Shown piece by piece: positions 1-6,466 of a stretch of DNA of 10,300 nt; position 1 is the first letter of the stretch; each line of letters starts with the position of its first letter. Both the position numbers and the translations under genes were made by a program. The notes below the pieces were generated by a model. It was not told where the DNA came from, made no database searches, and worked only from the letters and a program-made list of their open reading frames with translations. The stretch is from JAAFIP01 sp031431335 (GTDB lineage: Bacteria > Pseudomonadota > Gammaproteobacteria > Burkholderiales > Burkholderiaceae_C). The DNA is taken from assembly GCA_031431335.1 (NCBI GenBank), contig JANPDG010000229.1, forward strand, positions 1 through 10,300, given 5' to 3'.

Positions 1-1084
1 CTTTGACCAAGACCGTAAAAAGACGCTGGAATCGCGCGTTGAAGGCTTGAACAAAGTCGTTTATCACAACAAGCTGGGCACCCAAGGCGAACGCATGGAG
101 CGCGTGTGCGCCATTGCCAAAGCCATCGGTCAGCAACTGGGTGGTGACTTGCTAGCCAAGCAAGCCGTTATCGCTGCGCGCTTAGCCAAAACCGATTTGC
201 TCACCGACATGGTCGGCGAGTTTCCAGAGTTGCAAGGCGTTATGGGTGGTTACTATGCACGCCACGATGGTTTGACTGACGATGTAGCTAACGCCATTGA
301 AGACCATTACAAACCGCGTTTTGCGGGCGACGATTTGCCACGTAATCAAGTTGGCTTGGTTGTGGCTTTGGCGGACAAGCTGGAAACGCTGGCGGGCATG
401 TTTGGTATTGGTAATTTGCCGACAGGAGACAAAGACCCGTTTGCATTGAGAAGACACGCGCTGGGGATTTCGCGAATACTCATTGAACGTAGGTTAAAGC
501 TCAATCTTGATGAAATCATAGGCCTAGCAGTCAATCAGTTTGGTGCAACTATTAACGATAGTAGAGCAATCATTGTGGCTGTTCACGACTTTACGATTAG
601 CCGTGTAGAGATAAGCCTGCGTGACCAAGGCAGTTCGCCGCAAGTAGTAGAAGCTGTTCTCTACCGCAACGAAGGCTATTTGTTTGATGTTCCGGATAAG
701 CTCGCGGCCGTAAAAGCCTTTGCTGCATTGCCCGAGGCTGCAAGCCTCGCTTCCGCTAACAAGCGCATCAAAAATATTTTGAGTAAATCCGAAAATGCAT
801 GGGGTAATTTGGTCAACCCTGCTTTACTGCAAGTAGAAGAGGAAAGGGCGCTACACAACGCTATCACCTTAATAGATATTCGTGCCGAGAAAGCATTGGT
901 TGATGGCGATTACACTGCCAATTTGCTAACATTGGCTGCACTCAAAGACCCGGTAGATGCTTTCTTCGACAAAGTCATGGTCAATGCTGAAGACCCGGCG
1001 CTCAAAGCCAACCGCCTTGGTTTGTTGGCTACGCTGCATCAGGCGATGAACCGCGTAGCTGATTTGTCTAAATTGGCAAGTTAA
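1..1084 (+). CDS. glyS: Glycine--tRNA ligase beta subunit, C-terminal half (5' end outside window)
   Basis: This is the beta subunit of the heterotetrameric (alpha2beta2) bacterial glycyl-tRNA synthetase, which charges tRNA-Gly in the cytoplasm. The frame is open from the left edge (first full codon at 2), so the TTG at 47 is internal. About 360 residues remain of a protein usually near 700. Recognisable family blocks are DRKKTLESRVEGL followed by VVYHNKLGTQGERMERV, then DLLTDMVGEFPELQGVMGGYYA, and a C-terminal anticodon-binding (DALR-like) block with DPVDAFFDKVMVNAEDPALKANR and a final VADLSKLAS. glyQ is expected just upstream. The stretch at roughly 440-620 uses AT-rich codons (AGA, TTA, ATA) and its protein sequence looks more diverged than the rest, but the frame is intact. 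Confidence 0.96.
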   Translation, partial: FDQDRKKTLESRVEGLNKVVYHNKLGTQGERMERVCAIAKAIGQQLGGDLLAKQAVIAARLAKTDLLTDMVGEFPELQGVMGGYYARHDGLTDDVANAIEDHYKPRFAGDDLPRNQVGLVVALADKLETLAGMFGIGNLPTGDKDPFALRRHALGISRILIERRLKLNLDEIIGLAVNQFGATINDSRAIIVAVHDFTISRVEISLRDQGSSPQVVEAVLYRNEGYLFDVPDKLAAVKAFAALPEAASLASANKRIKNILSKSENAWGNLVNPALLQVEEERALHNAITLIDIRAEKALVDGDYTANLLTLAALKDPVDAFFDKVMVNAEDPALKANRLGLLATLHQAMNRVADLSKLAS

Positions 1085-1108
1085 GCTGTTTAGCATTACT
1101 ATTTAGTT

Positions 1109-1429
1109 ATGAACCGACAGCAGCAGATTGATTACTTTGTAGCGCAAGCGCATGTGCTGGCTGTGCGGCGGCTGCGCGAGGTGCCCTCGCGTTTGCAAGA
1201 GGTCAAAGCACAGCTTGCACGCTGGCGTGCAAGCGCGGGCGCCACCCGTTCTGATGCCTATTGGAATGAGTGGCAAGCATTGCTAGACAAACCTGTCGAT
1301 GCCCTGGAGCAGGCCGTTTGTGCGGACACTGACCGGGGCTTAAGCTTGCGCAATGTGTCTCCCATGTCTGTGCTTATCACACAAGCAGAGCGCATGCAGC
1401 TGCTGCGTCAGTCAAGGCAGGTGGCATGA
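1109..1429 (+). CDS. Small hypothetical protein, partner of the nucleotidyltransferase-like gene
   Basis: This gene encodes 106 residues that I do not recognise. It is mostly predicted helix, rich in Arg, Gln, Ala and Leu (an RRLREVPSRLQEVKAQLARWR stretch), with no signal peptide, no membrane segment and one cysteine. The ATG at 1109 lies 24 bp after the glyS stop. A TAG at 1091-1093 blocks any extension much further upstream, and no clear Shine-Dalgarno sequence is visible. Its stop overlaps the next start as ATGA (1426-1429), so the two products are probably made together. A small helical protein translationally coupled to a nucleotidyltransferase-like protein fits an antitoxin or accessory partner, but that is inferred from arrangement only. 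A perfect inverted repeat lies inside it at 1213-1234. Confidence 0.75.
   Translation: MNRQQQIDYFVAQAHVLAVRRLREVPSRLQEVKAQLARWRASAGATRSDAYWNEWQALLDKPVDALEQAVCADTDRGLSLRNVSPMSVLITQAERMQLLRQSRQVA
1213..1234 (+). other. Intragenic perfect inverted repeat (10-bp arms, 2-bp centre)
   Basis: GCTTGCACGC and its exact reverse complement are separated only by TG. In RNA this would fold as a 9-bp stem with a CTGG tetraloop. It lies about 105 bp into the 106-aa gene and encodes part of the AQLARWRAS segment. It may be chance or a structure that affects coupled translation. There is no T-run, so it is not an intrinsic terminator. Confidence 0.5.
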
Positions 1430-1953
1430 AGCGCTCTGAAGTAGAGCATGTACTGCGCGCTGCAGCAGCTATCGCGCAAGAAAACACCTTTGTGGTGGTG
1501 GGCAGCCAGGCTATTTTGATGGCTTTTCCTCACGCCCCTGATGAGCTGCGAGTATCACGTGAGCTTGACCTGTACCCTGCGCAACATCCTGAGAAAGCCG
1601 ATTTGATAGATGGTGCAATTGGAGCGATGTCTAGTTTTGATGAAACCTTTGGCTACCACGCTGACGGTGTAGGCCCCGAGACAGCAGTCATGCCTAGCGA
1701 TTGGCGCAATAGAGAGCAGTTGTATTATGTGGGTGATGTGACAGTGATCTGTCCTGAGGTACACGACTTGGCAGTATCCAAGTGTGTGGCTGGGCGCGAT
1801 AAAGATGCTGACTTTGTTCGCGCTTTACTCAAGCACAGCATGATCGAATCAACTATTTTGCTAGAGCGCATCGCGTTACTCGATGCCACAAAGTACCCGG
1901 TACAACGTATCACCCAATGGGCCCAGCGCCGTGCGCAGGAGGCGGGTATATGA
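1426..1953 (+). CDS. Nucleotidyltransferase-like protein (DUF6036/AbiEii-type fold)
   Basis: This 175-aa protein has the signature order of minimal nucleotidyltransferase-fold proteins. A hydrophobic strand ends in VVVGSQAIL (G26, S27), followed by the acidic pair in RELDLYP (E46, D48). Further on comes a segment of the form PEVHDLAVSKCVAGRDKDADFVRALL, which resembles the conserved (D)LAxSKLxAGRxKDxxFV block of DUF6036 and AbiEii-like proteins. Such proteins include toxins of nucleotidyltransferase-type toxin-antitoxin and abortive-infection systems, though many are uncharacterised. The start overlaps the upstream stop (ATGA at 1426) and its stop overlaps the gmhB start (ATGA at 1950). It therefore sits in a tight translational relay between a small unknown gene and an LPS gene. 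The fold assignment is fairly firm; a toxin role and its substrate are inference. Confidence 0.72.
   Translation: MKRSEVEHVLRAAAAIAQENTFVVVGSQAILMAFPHAPDELRVSRELDLYPAQHPEKADLIDGAIGAMSSFDETFGYHADGVGPETAVMPSDWRNREQLYYVGDVTVICPEVHDLAVSKCVAGRDKDADFVRALLKHSMIESTILLERIALLDATKYPVQRITQWAQRRAQEAGI
1937..1942 (+). promoter_or_regulatory. Strong Shine-Dalgarno for gmhB
   Basis: AGGAGG lies 7 nt before the ATG at 1950. It selects that start over the in-frame ATG at 1917, which would add 11 residues with no family resemblance ahead of the canonical MKLIILDRDGT beginning. Confidence 0.85.
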
Positions 1954-2504
1954 AGCTCATCATCCTTGACCGCGACGGCACGATCAACGAAGACCGCGAC
2001 GACTTCGTTAAAACTGCAGATGAATGGGTGCCTTTACCAGGCGCGCTAGAAGCTATTGCGCGGCTCAATCATGCGGGCTGGCATGTGGTGGTAGCGTCAA
2101 ACCAGTCGGGGCTGGGGCGGGGCTTGTTTGATGTGGCGGCGCTCAACGCCATGCACAGCAAGATGGTTAAGCTCTTGGCGGCGCAGGGCGGCAAGATGGA
2201 CGGCGTGTTTTATTGCCCTCATGCGCCCGGCGACATTTGCCAGTGCCGCAAGCCATCGCCTGGTTTATTTGAGCAGATCATCGAGCGCTACGGTATCGAC
2301 ACTGCGGTGCAAACGGTGCATACCGTGGGCGACAGCTTGCGCGACCTGCAGGCGGGCGCGGCGGTGGGTTGCACGCCGCATTTGGTCTGCACTGGCAAGG
2401 GCGCCAGATATGCCGCCGAGCCTTTGGGCGCTGAGTATCCAGCGGGCACGCAGGTGCACGCAGACTTGGCCGCATTTGCACAGCATGTGCTGAGCGGCGA
2501 ATAA
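1950..2504 (+). CDS. gmhB: D-glycero-beta-D-manno-heptose-1,7-bisphosphate 7-phosphatase
   Basis: This is a HAD-superfamily cytoplasmic phosphatase that removes the 7-phosphate of heptose bisphosphate on the way to ADP-heptose for the LPS inner core. The 184 residues match the family length. HAD motif I is LDRDGTI (nucleophile D7, acid/base D9), motif II is VVASNQSGLGRG (S50), the motif III lysine lies in CRKPSPG (K101), and motif IV is HTVGDSLRDLQAG (D128, D132). The GmhB-specific zinc loop is present as CPH...CQC (C89, H91, C97, C99). The start at 1950 is set by AGGAGG at 1937-1942 and overlaps the stop of the nucleotidyltransferase-like gene. From memory, glyS-gmhB-plsC is a recurrent order in Burkholderiales, which makes the preceding two genes look inserted. 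Confidence 0.95.
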   Translation: MKLIILDRDGTINEDRDDFVKTADEWVPLPGALEAIARLNHAGWHVVVASNQSGLGRGLFDVAALNAMHSKMVKLLAAQGGKMDGVFYCPHAPGDICQCRKPSPGLFEQIIERYGIDTAVQTVHTVGDSLRDLQAGAAVGCTPHLVCTGKGARYAAEPLGAEYPAGTQVHADLAAFAQHVLSGE

Positions 2505-2535
2505 GATCGTGCTCCTTTAATTTTCACATTTCATC

Positions 2536-3282
2536 ATGTCGCAACTGCTCGCATTCATTCGCTCTTGTCTTCACATGCTGTGGATGATTGTGACGGTGAT
2601 CCCTTGGGCTACGGCGGTGATTATTTTGTCGATTTTTGTCAGCCCCACGCGCATGTACTGGATGTGTGCTGGTTGGCTCAAAGTAGCCATGTGGGGGTTG
2701 ACCAAAATTTGCGGCGTGCATTACAAAGTTACCGGTATGGAGAACCTACCGCAAGGCGAGCACGATGGTGCGGTGCTGCTGTGTAAACACCAGTCCACTT
2801 TAGAAACTCTTTTGATGCCTGCGCTCATGCCGCACCCGCTGGCCTATGTGTTTAAGCGCGAGCTGTTGTATGTGCCTTTCTTTGGCTGGTCAATGGCGCG
2901 CATGGACATGATTCATATTGACCGCAGCAAGCGTAACGAAGCTTTTGCCAAAGTGGTGCAGCAAGGCAAACGCCTGATGGGCCGCGGTGTGTGGGTGATT
3001 ATGTTTCCCGAGGGCACGCGCATCCCGCGTGGCCAAGTGGGCGCCTACAAAAGCGGCGGTACGCGCCTGGCCTGCGAGACGGGCTGCCCAGTCGTGCCGA
3101 TCGCTGTGAACGCGGCGCGCCGCTGGCCGCGCAAGGGGTTTATCAAAACACCTGGTGTGGTGGACGTGGTGATTGGCAAGCCGATCAGCAGCGTGGGTCG
3201 CCAGCCGGATGAGCTGATGCTAGAGGTGCAAACGTGGATCGAGGCGGCTATGCGTGAGATTGACGCCGAGGCGTACCGTTAA
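2536..3282 (+). CDS. plsC: 1-acyl-sn-glycerol-3-phosphate acyltransferase (lysophosphatidic acid acyltransferase)
   Basis: This inner-membrane enzyme acylates lysophosphatidic acid to phosphatidic acid, the second acylation of glycerophospholipid synthesis. The 248-aa protein begins with a hydrophobic segment (about residues 13-36), then carries the acyltransferase motifs. Motif I is KHQSTLETL, with the catalytic H85 and an acidic residue five positions on (E90, where the classic motif has D). Motif III is MFPEGTR (157-162), followed by a Gly-rich YKSGGTRLA stretch and a motif IV-like VVPIAVN. The ATG at 2536 lies 31 bp after gmhB, with no good Shine-Dalgarno. HX4E is common in beta-proteobacterial members, so I do not read it as a defect. 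It is probably cotranscribed with gmhB and the downstream metallopeptidase gene. Confidence 0.93.
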   Translation: MSQLLAFIRSCLHMLWMIVTVIPWATAVIILSIFVSPTRMYWMCAGWLKVAMWGLTKICGVHYKVTGMENLPQGEHDGAVLLCKHQSTLETLLMPALMPHPLAYVFKRELLYVPFFGWSMARMDMIHIDRSKRNEAFAKVVQQGKRLMGRGVWVIMFPEGTRIPRGQVGAYKSGGTRLACETGCPVVPIAVNAARRWPRKGFIKTPGVVDVVIGKPISSVGRQPDELMLEVQTWIEAAMREIDAEAYR

Positions 3283-3295
3283 GTTGCGCGCCACG

Positions 3296-4303
3296 ATGCG
3301 ACACCTTGTGCAGCTCACACTGGATTTATTCTCGGAGGTGCTTGCACCCGTCGTGAGTGATAAAAACAAGCATTTTTCCGACGTGGATATTGATAAACTA
3401 GCTATTAAATTAGTAGCAAATGATGATTCTGTGGGGTCTGCTAACCCCGAGTCCATCGCTTCCGTCATGCGCCCTGCCGCATTTACCCATGTGCGTGCCA
3501 ACCGCGAAGCGCGCTTGGTAGACTGCATTGTGGCGTTTGAACTGAAACGCGGTAAACGCAAAACCATTGGCTTTAGCGTAGGCGCGGACGGCCTCACGGT
3601 CAGCGCGCCGCGTTGGGTGCCGCTGTACGAGATTGACAAATCTGTTCAAGAGAAATCCAAATGGATTGTGGCCAAGCTGCAAGAAGCGCGCGAGCGCCAA
3701 GGCAAACTAGAAAGCAACCGCATTGAATGGAAAGACGGTACGCTGATTCCGTTCATGGGTGAGCAAGTGATTGTGGTGATCGACCCGCGCCATCTGTACA
3801 CATCGTCGGGCACCCCTAACAGGTCCAGTGCGCGCTGCCAGTTAGCCGACGGTCACGCCCAGCTGCATACAGACGAACAAGCGGCTAACGCATCGCTACC
3901 CGGCGTGCCCCGCCTTACGCTGCACATCAGCCTGCCGCAAGATGCCGCGCCCGAGCGCATTCGCGATGCCGTGCAAGCCTGGCTCATGCGCCAAGCCAAG
4001 CGCGTTTTTGAAGAGCGCCTTAACCTGTACGCCCCGCAGCTTAAAGTGCAATGGACTAAGCTGAGCTTGAGCAGCGCAGGCACCCGCTGGGGCACCGCCA
4101 AGTCTGACGGCTCTATCCGCCTGAACTGGCGCTTAGTGCATTTTAAAATGAGCGTGATTGACTACGTGGTGGTGCACGAGCTGTCCCACCTGCGCGTCAT
4201 GGACCACAGCCCCCGTTTTTGGAGCACGGTGGAATCCATCATGCCCGACTATGCGCGGCTGCGCGGGCAACTCAAAGACGATGCATTACCACGCTGGGAA
4301 TGA
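3296..4303 (+). CDS. YgjP/DUF45-family M48-like zinc metallopeptidase
   Basis: This 335-aa protein has a C-terminal YgjP-like (DUF45, SprT-related) metallopeptidase domain. The zinc motif is VVHELSHLR (H294, E295, H298), with a third ligand in MDHSPRFW (H304), preceded by TRWGTAKSDGSIRLNWRL. The N-terminal half carries the usual ANREARL...RKTIGFSVGADGLTVSAPRWVP block (from about residue 68). The substrate is unknown for the family. I prefer the ATG at 3296 (13 bp after plsC, giving MRHLVQLTLDLF) over the in-frame GTG at 3254, which overlaps plsC. Residues about 26-43 are encoded by a copy of a dispersed repeat (3370-3424) lying in the linker between the short N-terminal helix and the domain. 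The gene is convergent with the MBL hydrolase gene. Confidence 0.9.
   Translation: MRHLVQLTLDLFSEVLAPVVSDKNKHFSDVDIDKLAIKLVANDDSVGSANPESIASVMRPAAFTHVRANREARLVDCIVAFELKRGKRKTIGFSVGADGLTVSAPRWVPLYEIDKSVQEKSKWIVAKLQEARERQGKLESNRIEWKDGTLIPFMGEQVIVVIDPRHLYTSSGTPNRSSARCQLADGHAQLHTDEQAANASLPGVPRLTLHISLPQDAAPERIRDAVQAWLMRQAKRVFEERLNLYAPQLKVQWTKLSLSSAGTRWGTAKSDGSIRLNWRLVHFKMSVIDYVVVHELSHLRVMDHSPRFWSTVESIMPDYARLRGQLKDDALPRWE
3370..3424 (+). repeat. Dispersed repeat, copy A (inside metallopeptidase gene)
   Basis: This is one of three related elements of about 50-55 bp. By eye it matches copy B (reverse strand, 4313-4367) at 43 of 55 positions, including 21 of the first 22 around the core TTTCCGACGTGGATATT. 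The 3' half is AT-rich with GCTATTAAA. The copy is read in frame as HFSDVDIDKLAIKLVAND. The small hairpin seen in copies B and C is not intact here. Confidence 0.82.
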
Positions 4304-4312
4304 TTAAGCGAT

Positions 4313-4367
4313 AATATATGCTATGTATTAAATAGCTAACTATTTAATATCCACGTCGGAAAAGTGC
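4313..4367 (-). repeat. Dispersed repeat, copy B (convergent intergenic region)
   Basis: Read on the minus strand it starts GCACTTTTCCGACGTGGATA and continues into an AT-rich palindrome. It fills most of the 76-bp gap between the converging metallopeptidase and MBL genes. It matches copy C (8467-8516) at about 22 of 30 positions in the AT-rich half, and shares with C an AATAG/CTATT stem around a four-base loop (TTAG here, TTCG in C). Confidence 0.82.
4326..4349. other. AT-rich perfect inverted repeat between convergent genes
   Basis: TATTAAATAG and its exact reverse complement flank a CTAA loop (4336-4339), inside repeat copy B. Its place between convergent genes suggests a bidirectional transcript end. 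However, the stem has only one G:C pair per arm and no T-run follows on either strand, so it is not a standard intrinsic terminator. Confidence 0.5.
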
Positions 4368-4379
4368 TAAAAATTTCAC

Positions 4380-5435
4380 CTAAACCGTGTTGAACAGATA
4401 GATTCCATCTGAGTTTATAGAGCGCACCAGCTTACCTTCGTGCCACAGCATGTGCAGGTGCGCCACCGCTTCGCCAATCGCAAAAGTCATTTGGTGTAAA
4501 TCGAGGTCTCTCTTGAACATGATGGGCACTATGTCTGCGCCGCTGGTAGGTTTGTCGGCGCAGGCTTGCATCACTTCGACCAAGCGGTCAGCATGGTGGG
4601 CTTGCAGTTGCGCGATGCGTTGGTGCATGCCAGTAAATGGTTTGCCGTGCGATGGCAGCACCAGCGTGCTAGCGGGCAGATCTAAATACCTTTTGATGGA
4701 ATTCAAAAACAGCTTGAGTGGATCGCCCTCTGGCTCTAAATCAAACACGCTCACGTTGGTGGAGATGCGGGGCAGCACCATGTCGCCGCTGATCAACACA
4801 TTCAAGTCTTTGCAATACAGGGTAATGTGCTCTGGCGCGTGGCCGTAGCCTGCGATGCACCTCCAGTCTTTGCCACCGATACTGATCATGTCGCCGTCCA
4901 TGATGCGGCAATAGCTCTGCGGTACTGCGGGCACGAGGCCGCTGTAGTAGCCTGTGCGCGCTTTGATCTTGGCTATCGATTCGGGATCATTTAGTCCATG
5001 CGATGCATAAAAGTCAGCTGCGGCTTGACCGCCTACATTTGACGCAGCAGAGCTTAGATTGCGCGCTACGTTGTAGTCGGTGGCGCTTATCCATAGCGGC
5101 ACCTTCCACATATCGCATAGCCAGTGCGCCAGGCCAATATGGTCGGGGTGCATGTGGGTGCAGATCACGCGCAGGATGGGCAGGCCCTTTAACTGGGTGT
5201 CAAAAATCTGTTGCCACTGCGCGCGGCTCTCGGGTTTGTCGATGCAGCAGTCCACCACGCTCCAGCCTGGTTGGCCGGCTAAGTCATCGCGCAGCAGCCA
5301 CAGGTTGATATGGTTTAGTGCAAACGGCAGACCCATGCGGATCCACTTGACGCCGTCGGCCACATCCATGGTCTCGCCTGCAGCGGGCATGGCGTCGCCC
5401 AGCGTGTAGGCTAGTTCGTGTTCAAGCGAGTTCAT
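4380..5435 (-). CDS. MBL-fold metallo-hydrolase with C-terminal winged-helix segment
   Basis: This 351-aa metallo-beta-lactamase-fold hydrolase is probably cytoplasmic. Metal ligands are visible in order: THMHPDH (H94, H96, D98, H99), GYGHAPEH (H199), SGDMVLP (D218) and LPSHGKPF (H263). The arrangement is that of the glyoxalase II/LACTB2-like group, which includes thioesterases, lactonases and nucleases. The last 70 residues (a QMTFAIGEAVAHLHMLWHEG region) resemble the small winged-helix tail found in LACTB2-like proteins. The ATG at 5435 has no strong Shine-Dalgarno, but N-terminal KWIRMGLPFALNHINLWLL matches close homologues as I recall them. It is divergent from the MerR regulator, and the shared gap carries a 22-bp palindrome, so it is plausibly in the same regulon. 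The substrate cannot be read from the sequence. Confidence 0.88.
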   Translation of the reverse strand: MNSLEHELAYTLGDAMPAAGETMDVADGVKWIRMGLPFALNHINLWLLRDDLAGQPGWSVVDCCIDKPESRAQWQQIFDTQLKGLPILRVICTHMHPDHIGLAHWLCDMWKVPLWISATDYNVARNLSSAASNVGGQAAADFYASHGLNDPESIAKIKARTGYYSGLVPAVPQSYCRIMDGDMISIGGKDWRCIAGYGHAPEHITLYCKDLNVLISGDMVLPRISTNVSVFDLEPEGDPLKLFLNSIKRYLDLPASTLVLPSHGKPFTGMHQRIAQLQAHHADRLVEVMQACADKPTSGADIVPIMFKRDLDLHQMTFAIGEAVAHLHMLWHEGKLVRSINSDGIYLFNTV

Positions 5436-5482
5436 GCGGTGGGGCTATCAAGAAAGGATGGTTTTCGTACATAATCTGGTAA

Positions 5483-5504
5483 TTGACGTTTACGTAAACG
5501 TCAA
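5483..5504. promoter_or_regulatory. Perfect 22-bp palindromic operator, probably for the MerR/LiuR-type regulator
   Basis: The half-site TTGACGTTTAC is followed immediately by its exact reverse complement. It lies 89 bp before the regulator start and 48 bp before the divergent MBL start. MerR-family proteins bind such long dyads within promoter spacers, and LiuR-type sites with a TTTACGTAAA-like core are known in proteobacteria (from memory). A TTGACA at 5506-5511 and a TATTGT at 5516-5521 lie just to the right, but I cannot assign a confident -35/-10 pair. No second copy is seen in the window. Confidence 0.82.
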
Positions 5505-5592
5505 CTTGACAAAACTATTGTAGGCGGCGCTTGCGGCATGGGCTGTCACCTTGGTTTGGGCGTTGAACGACACCACAACGCATAAGGAATTT

Positions 5593-6018
5593 ATGGGCAC
5601 CACTTACAGCATCAGTGATTTGGCCAAAGAGTTTGATTTGACCACACGCGCCATGCGTTTTTATGAAGATATGGGGCTTCTGTCGCCCGAGCGCAGCGGG
5701 CCTGCAGGGCGCAACCGCGTGTACACCACACGCGACCGCACGCGGCTCAAGCTCACGCTGCGCGCCAAACGCCTTGGCCTGTCGCTGACTGAGGCCAAAG
5801 ACATCATCGACATGTACGACAGCCCGCGCGACACCGTGCCTCAACTCAAGAAGTTTTTGATTATTTTGAGCGAGCACCGTGCCGAGCTAGAAGGCCAAAT
5901 GGCCGAGCTGGTGGCCAACTTAGACGAAGTCAAAGTGCATGAGAAAGAGGCCAAAGCACTGTTGGTTAAAAGTGAAGCTAAGAGCGAAAGCAAAAACGAC
6001 AAGAAGGCAGCTAAATGA
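5593..6018 (+). CDS. liuR: MerR-family transcriptional regulator, LiuR-like
   Basis: This 141-aa regulator has an N-terminal MerR winged helix: YSISDLAKEFDLTTRAMRFYE as the helix-turn-helix (residues 5-25), then GLLSPERSGPAGRNRVYTTRDRTRL as the wing, then a second helical hairpin. An antiparallel-type coiled coil follows at about 80-125, and a Lys/Ser-rich tail ends the protein. It has no cysteine, so it is not a metal or redox sensor of the MerR/SoxR type. This fits LiuR, which controls branched-chain amino acid and acyl-CoA catabolism. The ATG at 5593 is preceded by AAGGA (5584-5588); the longer frame from GTG 5551 lacks family resemblance. The operator at 5483-5504 implies autoregulation. 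Its stop overlaps the thioesterase start (ATGA at 6015). The LiuR name leans on the adjacent isovaleryl-CoA dehydrogenase. Confidence 0.85.
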   Translation: MGTTYSISDLAKEFDLTTRAMRFYEDMGLLSPERSGPAGRNRVYTTRDRTRLKLTLRAKRLGLSLTEAKDIIDMYDSPRDTVPQLKKFLIILSEHRAELEGQMAELVANLDEVKVHEKEAKALLVKSEAKSESKNDKKAAK

Positions 6019-6440
6019 GCACCGCTTTGTATGACCGTGTGAATGACAGCTTCAAGCGCCAAGGCATGATGCAACACCTAGGCGCGCGCCTCGTGCGCGT
6101 AGCTGCTGGTGAAGTAGAGTTTGCATTGCGCAAGAGCGACAAGGTCACCCAACAGCAGGGCAGCTTTCACGGCGGCGCGCTTGGCACCTTGGCCGACATT
6201 AGCTGCGGCTATGCAGCGCTCACCATGTGCCCCGAAGGCATGGAAGTGACCACGGTGGAATACAAAATTAACTTCGTATCTGCCGCTGTAGGCGACGAGG
6301 TGGTGTGCATTGGTAAAGTGCAAAAAGCAGGCCGCACGCTCACCATTACCAATGCTGAAATTTTTGACGTTAAGGACGGCACCCGCAAACTGTGCGGCCT
6401 GATGCAAGCCACCATGATTGCCGTGGCCAAAATTTATTGA
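6015..6440 (+). CDS. PaaI-type hotdog-fold acyl-CoA thioesterase
   Basis: This 141-aa single hotdog-domain protein probably hydrolyses acyl-CoA thioesters in the cytoplasm. The signature is QQGSFHGGALGTLADISCGYAA, with the HGG turn (H52-G54) and acidic D61 on the central helix. The strands VTTVEYKINFVSAAVGDEVVCIGKV and GLMQATM complete the fold typical of PaaI/YbgC-like thioesterases. It is translationally coupled to the upstream regulator by the ATGA overlap at 6015 and sits 39 bp before the isovaleryl-CoA dehydrogenase. That context suggests release of CoA from stalled branched-chain or aromatic acyl-CoA intermediates. The exact substrate is inference. Confidence 0.88.
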   Translation: MSTALYDRVNDSFKRQGMMQHLGARLVRVAAGEVEFALRKSDKVTQQQGSFHGGALGTLADISCGYAALTMCPEGMEVTTVEYKINFVSAAVGDEVVCIGKVQKAGRTLTITNAEIFDVKDGTRKLCGLMQATMIAVAKIY

Positions 6441-6466
6441 TGAGACTTGTAAATAAACTGCCCCAC

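Noticed and set aside
2128..2493. Alternative plus-strand frame inside gmhB (121 codons)
   Set aside because: It is a shadow frame of Arg/Ala/Ser-rich low-complexity translation, wholly inside gmhB, which has complete HAD motifs.
3254..3295. GTG start extending the metallopeptidase by 14 residues
   Set aside because: It would overlap plsC and adds an Arg-rich stretch with no family resemblance, whereas ATG 3296 gives the expected LVQLTLDLF beginning.
4326..4349. Rho-independent terminator between convergent genes
   Set aside because: The stem is almost all A:T and no T-run follows on either strand. It is better explained as part of dispersed repeat copy B.
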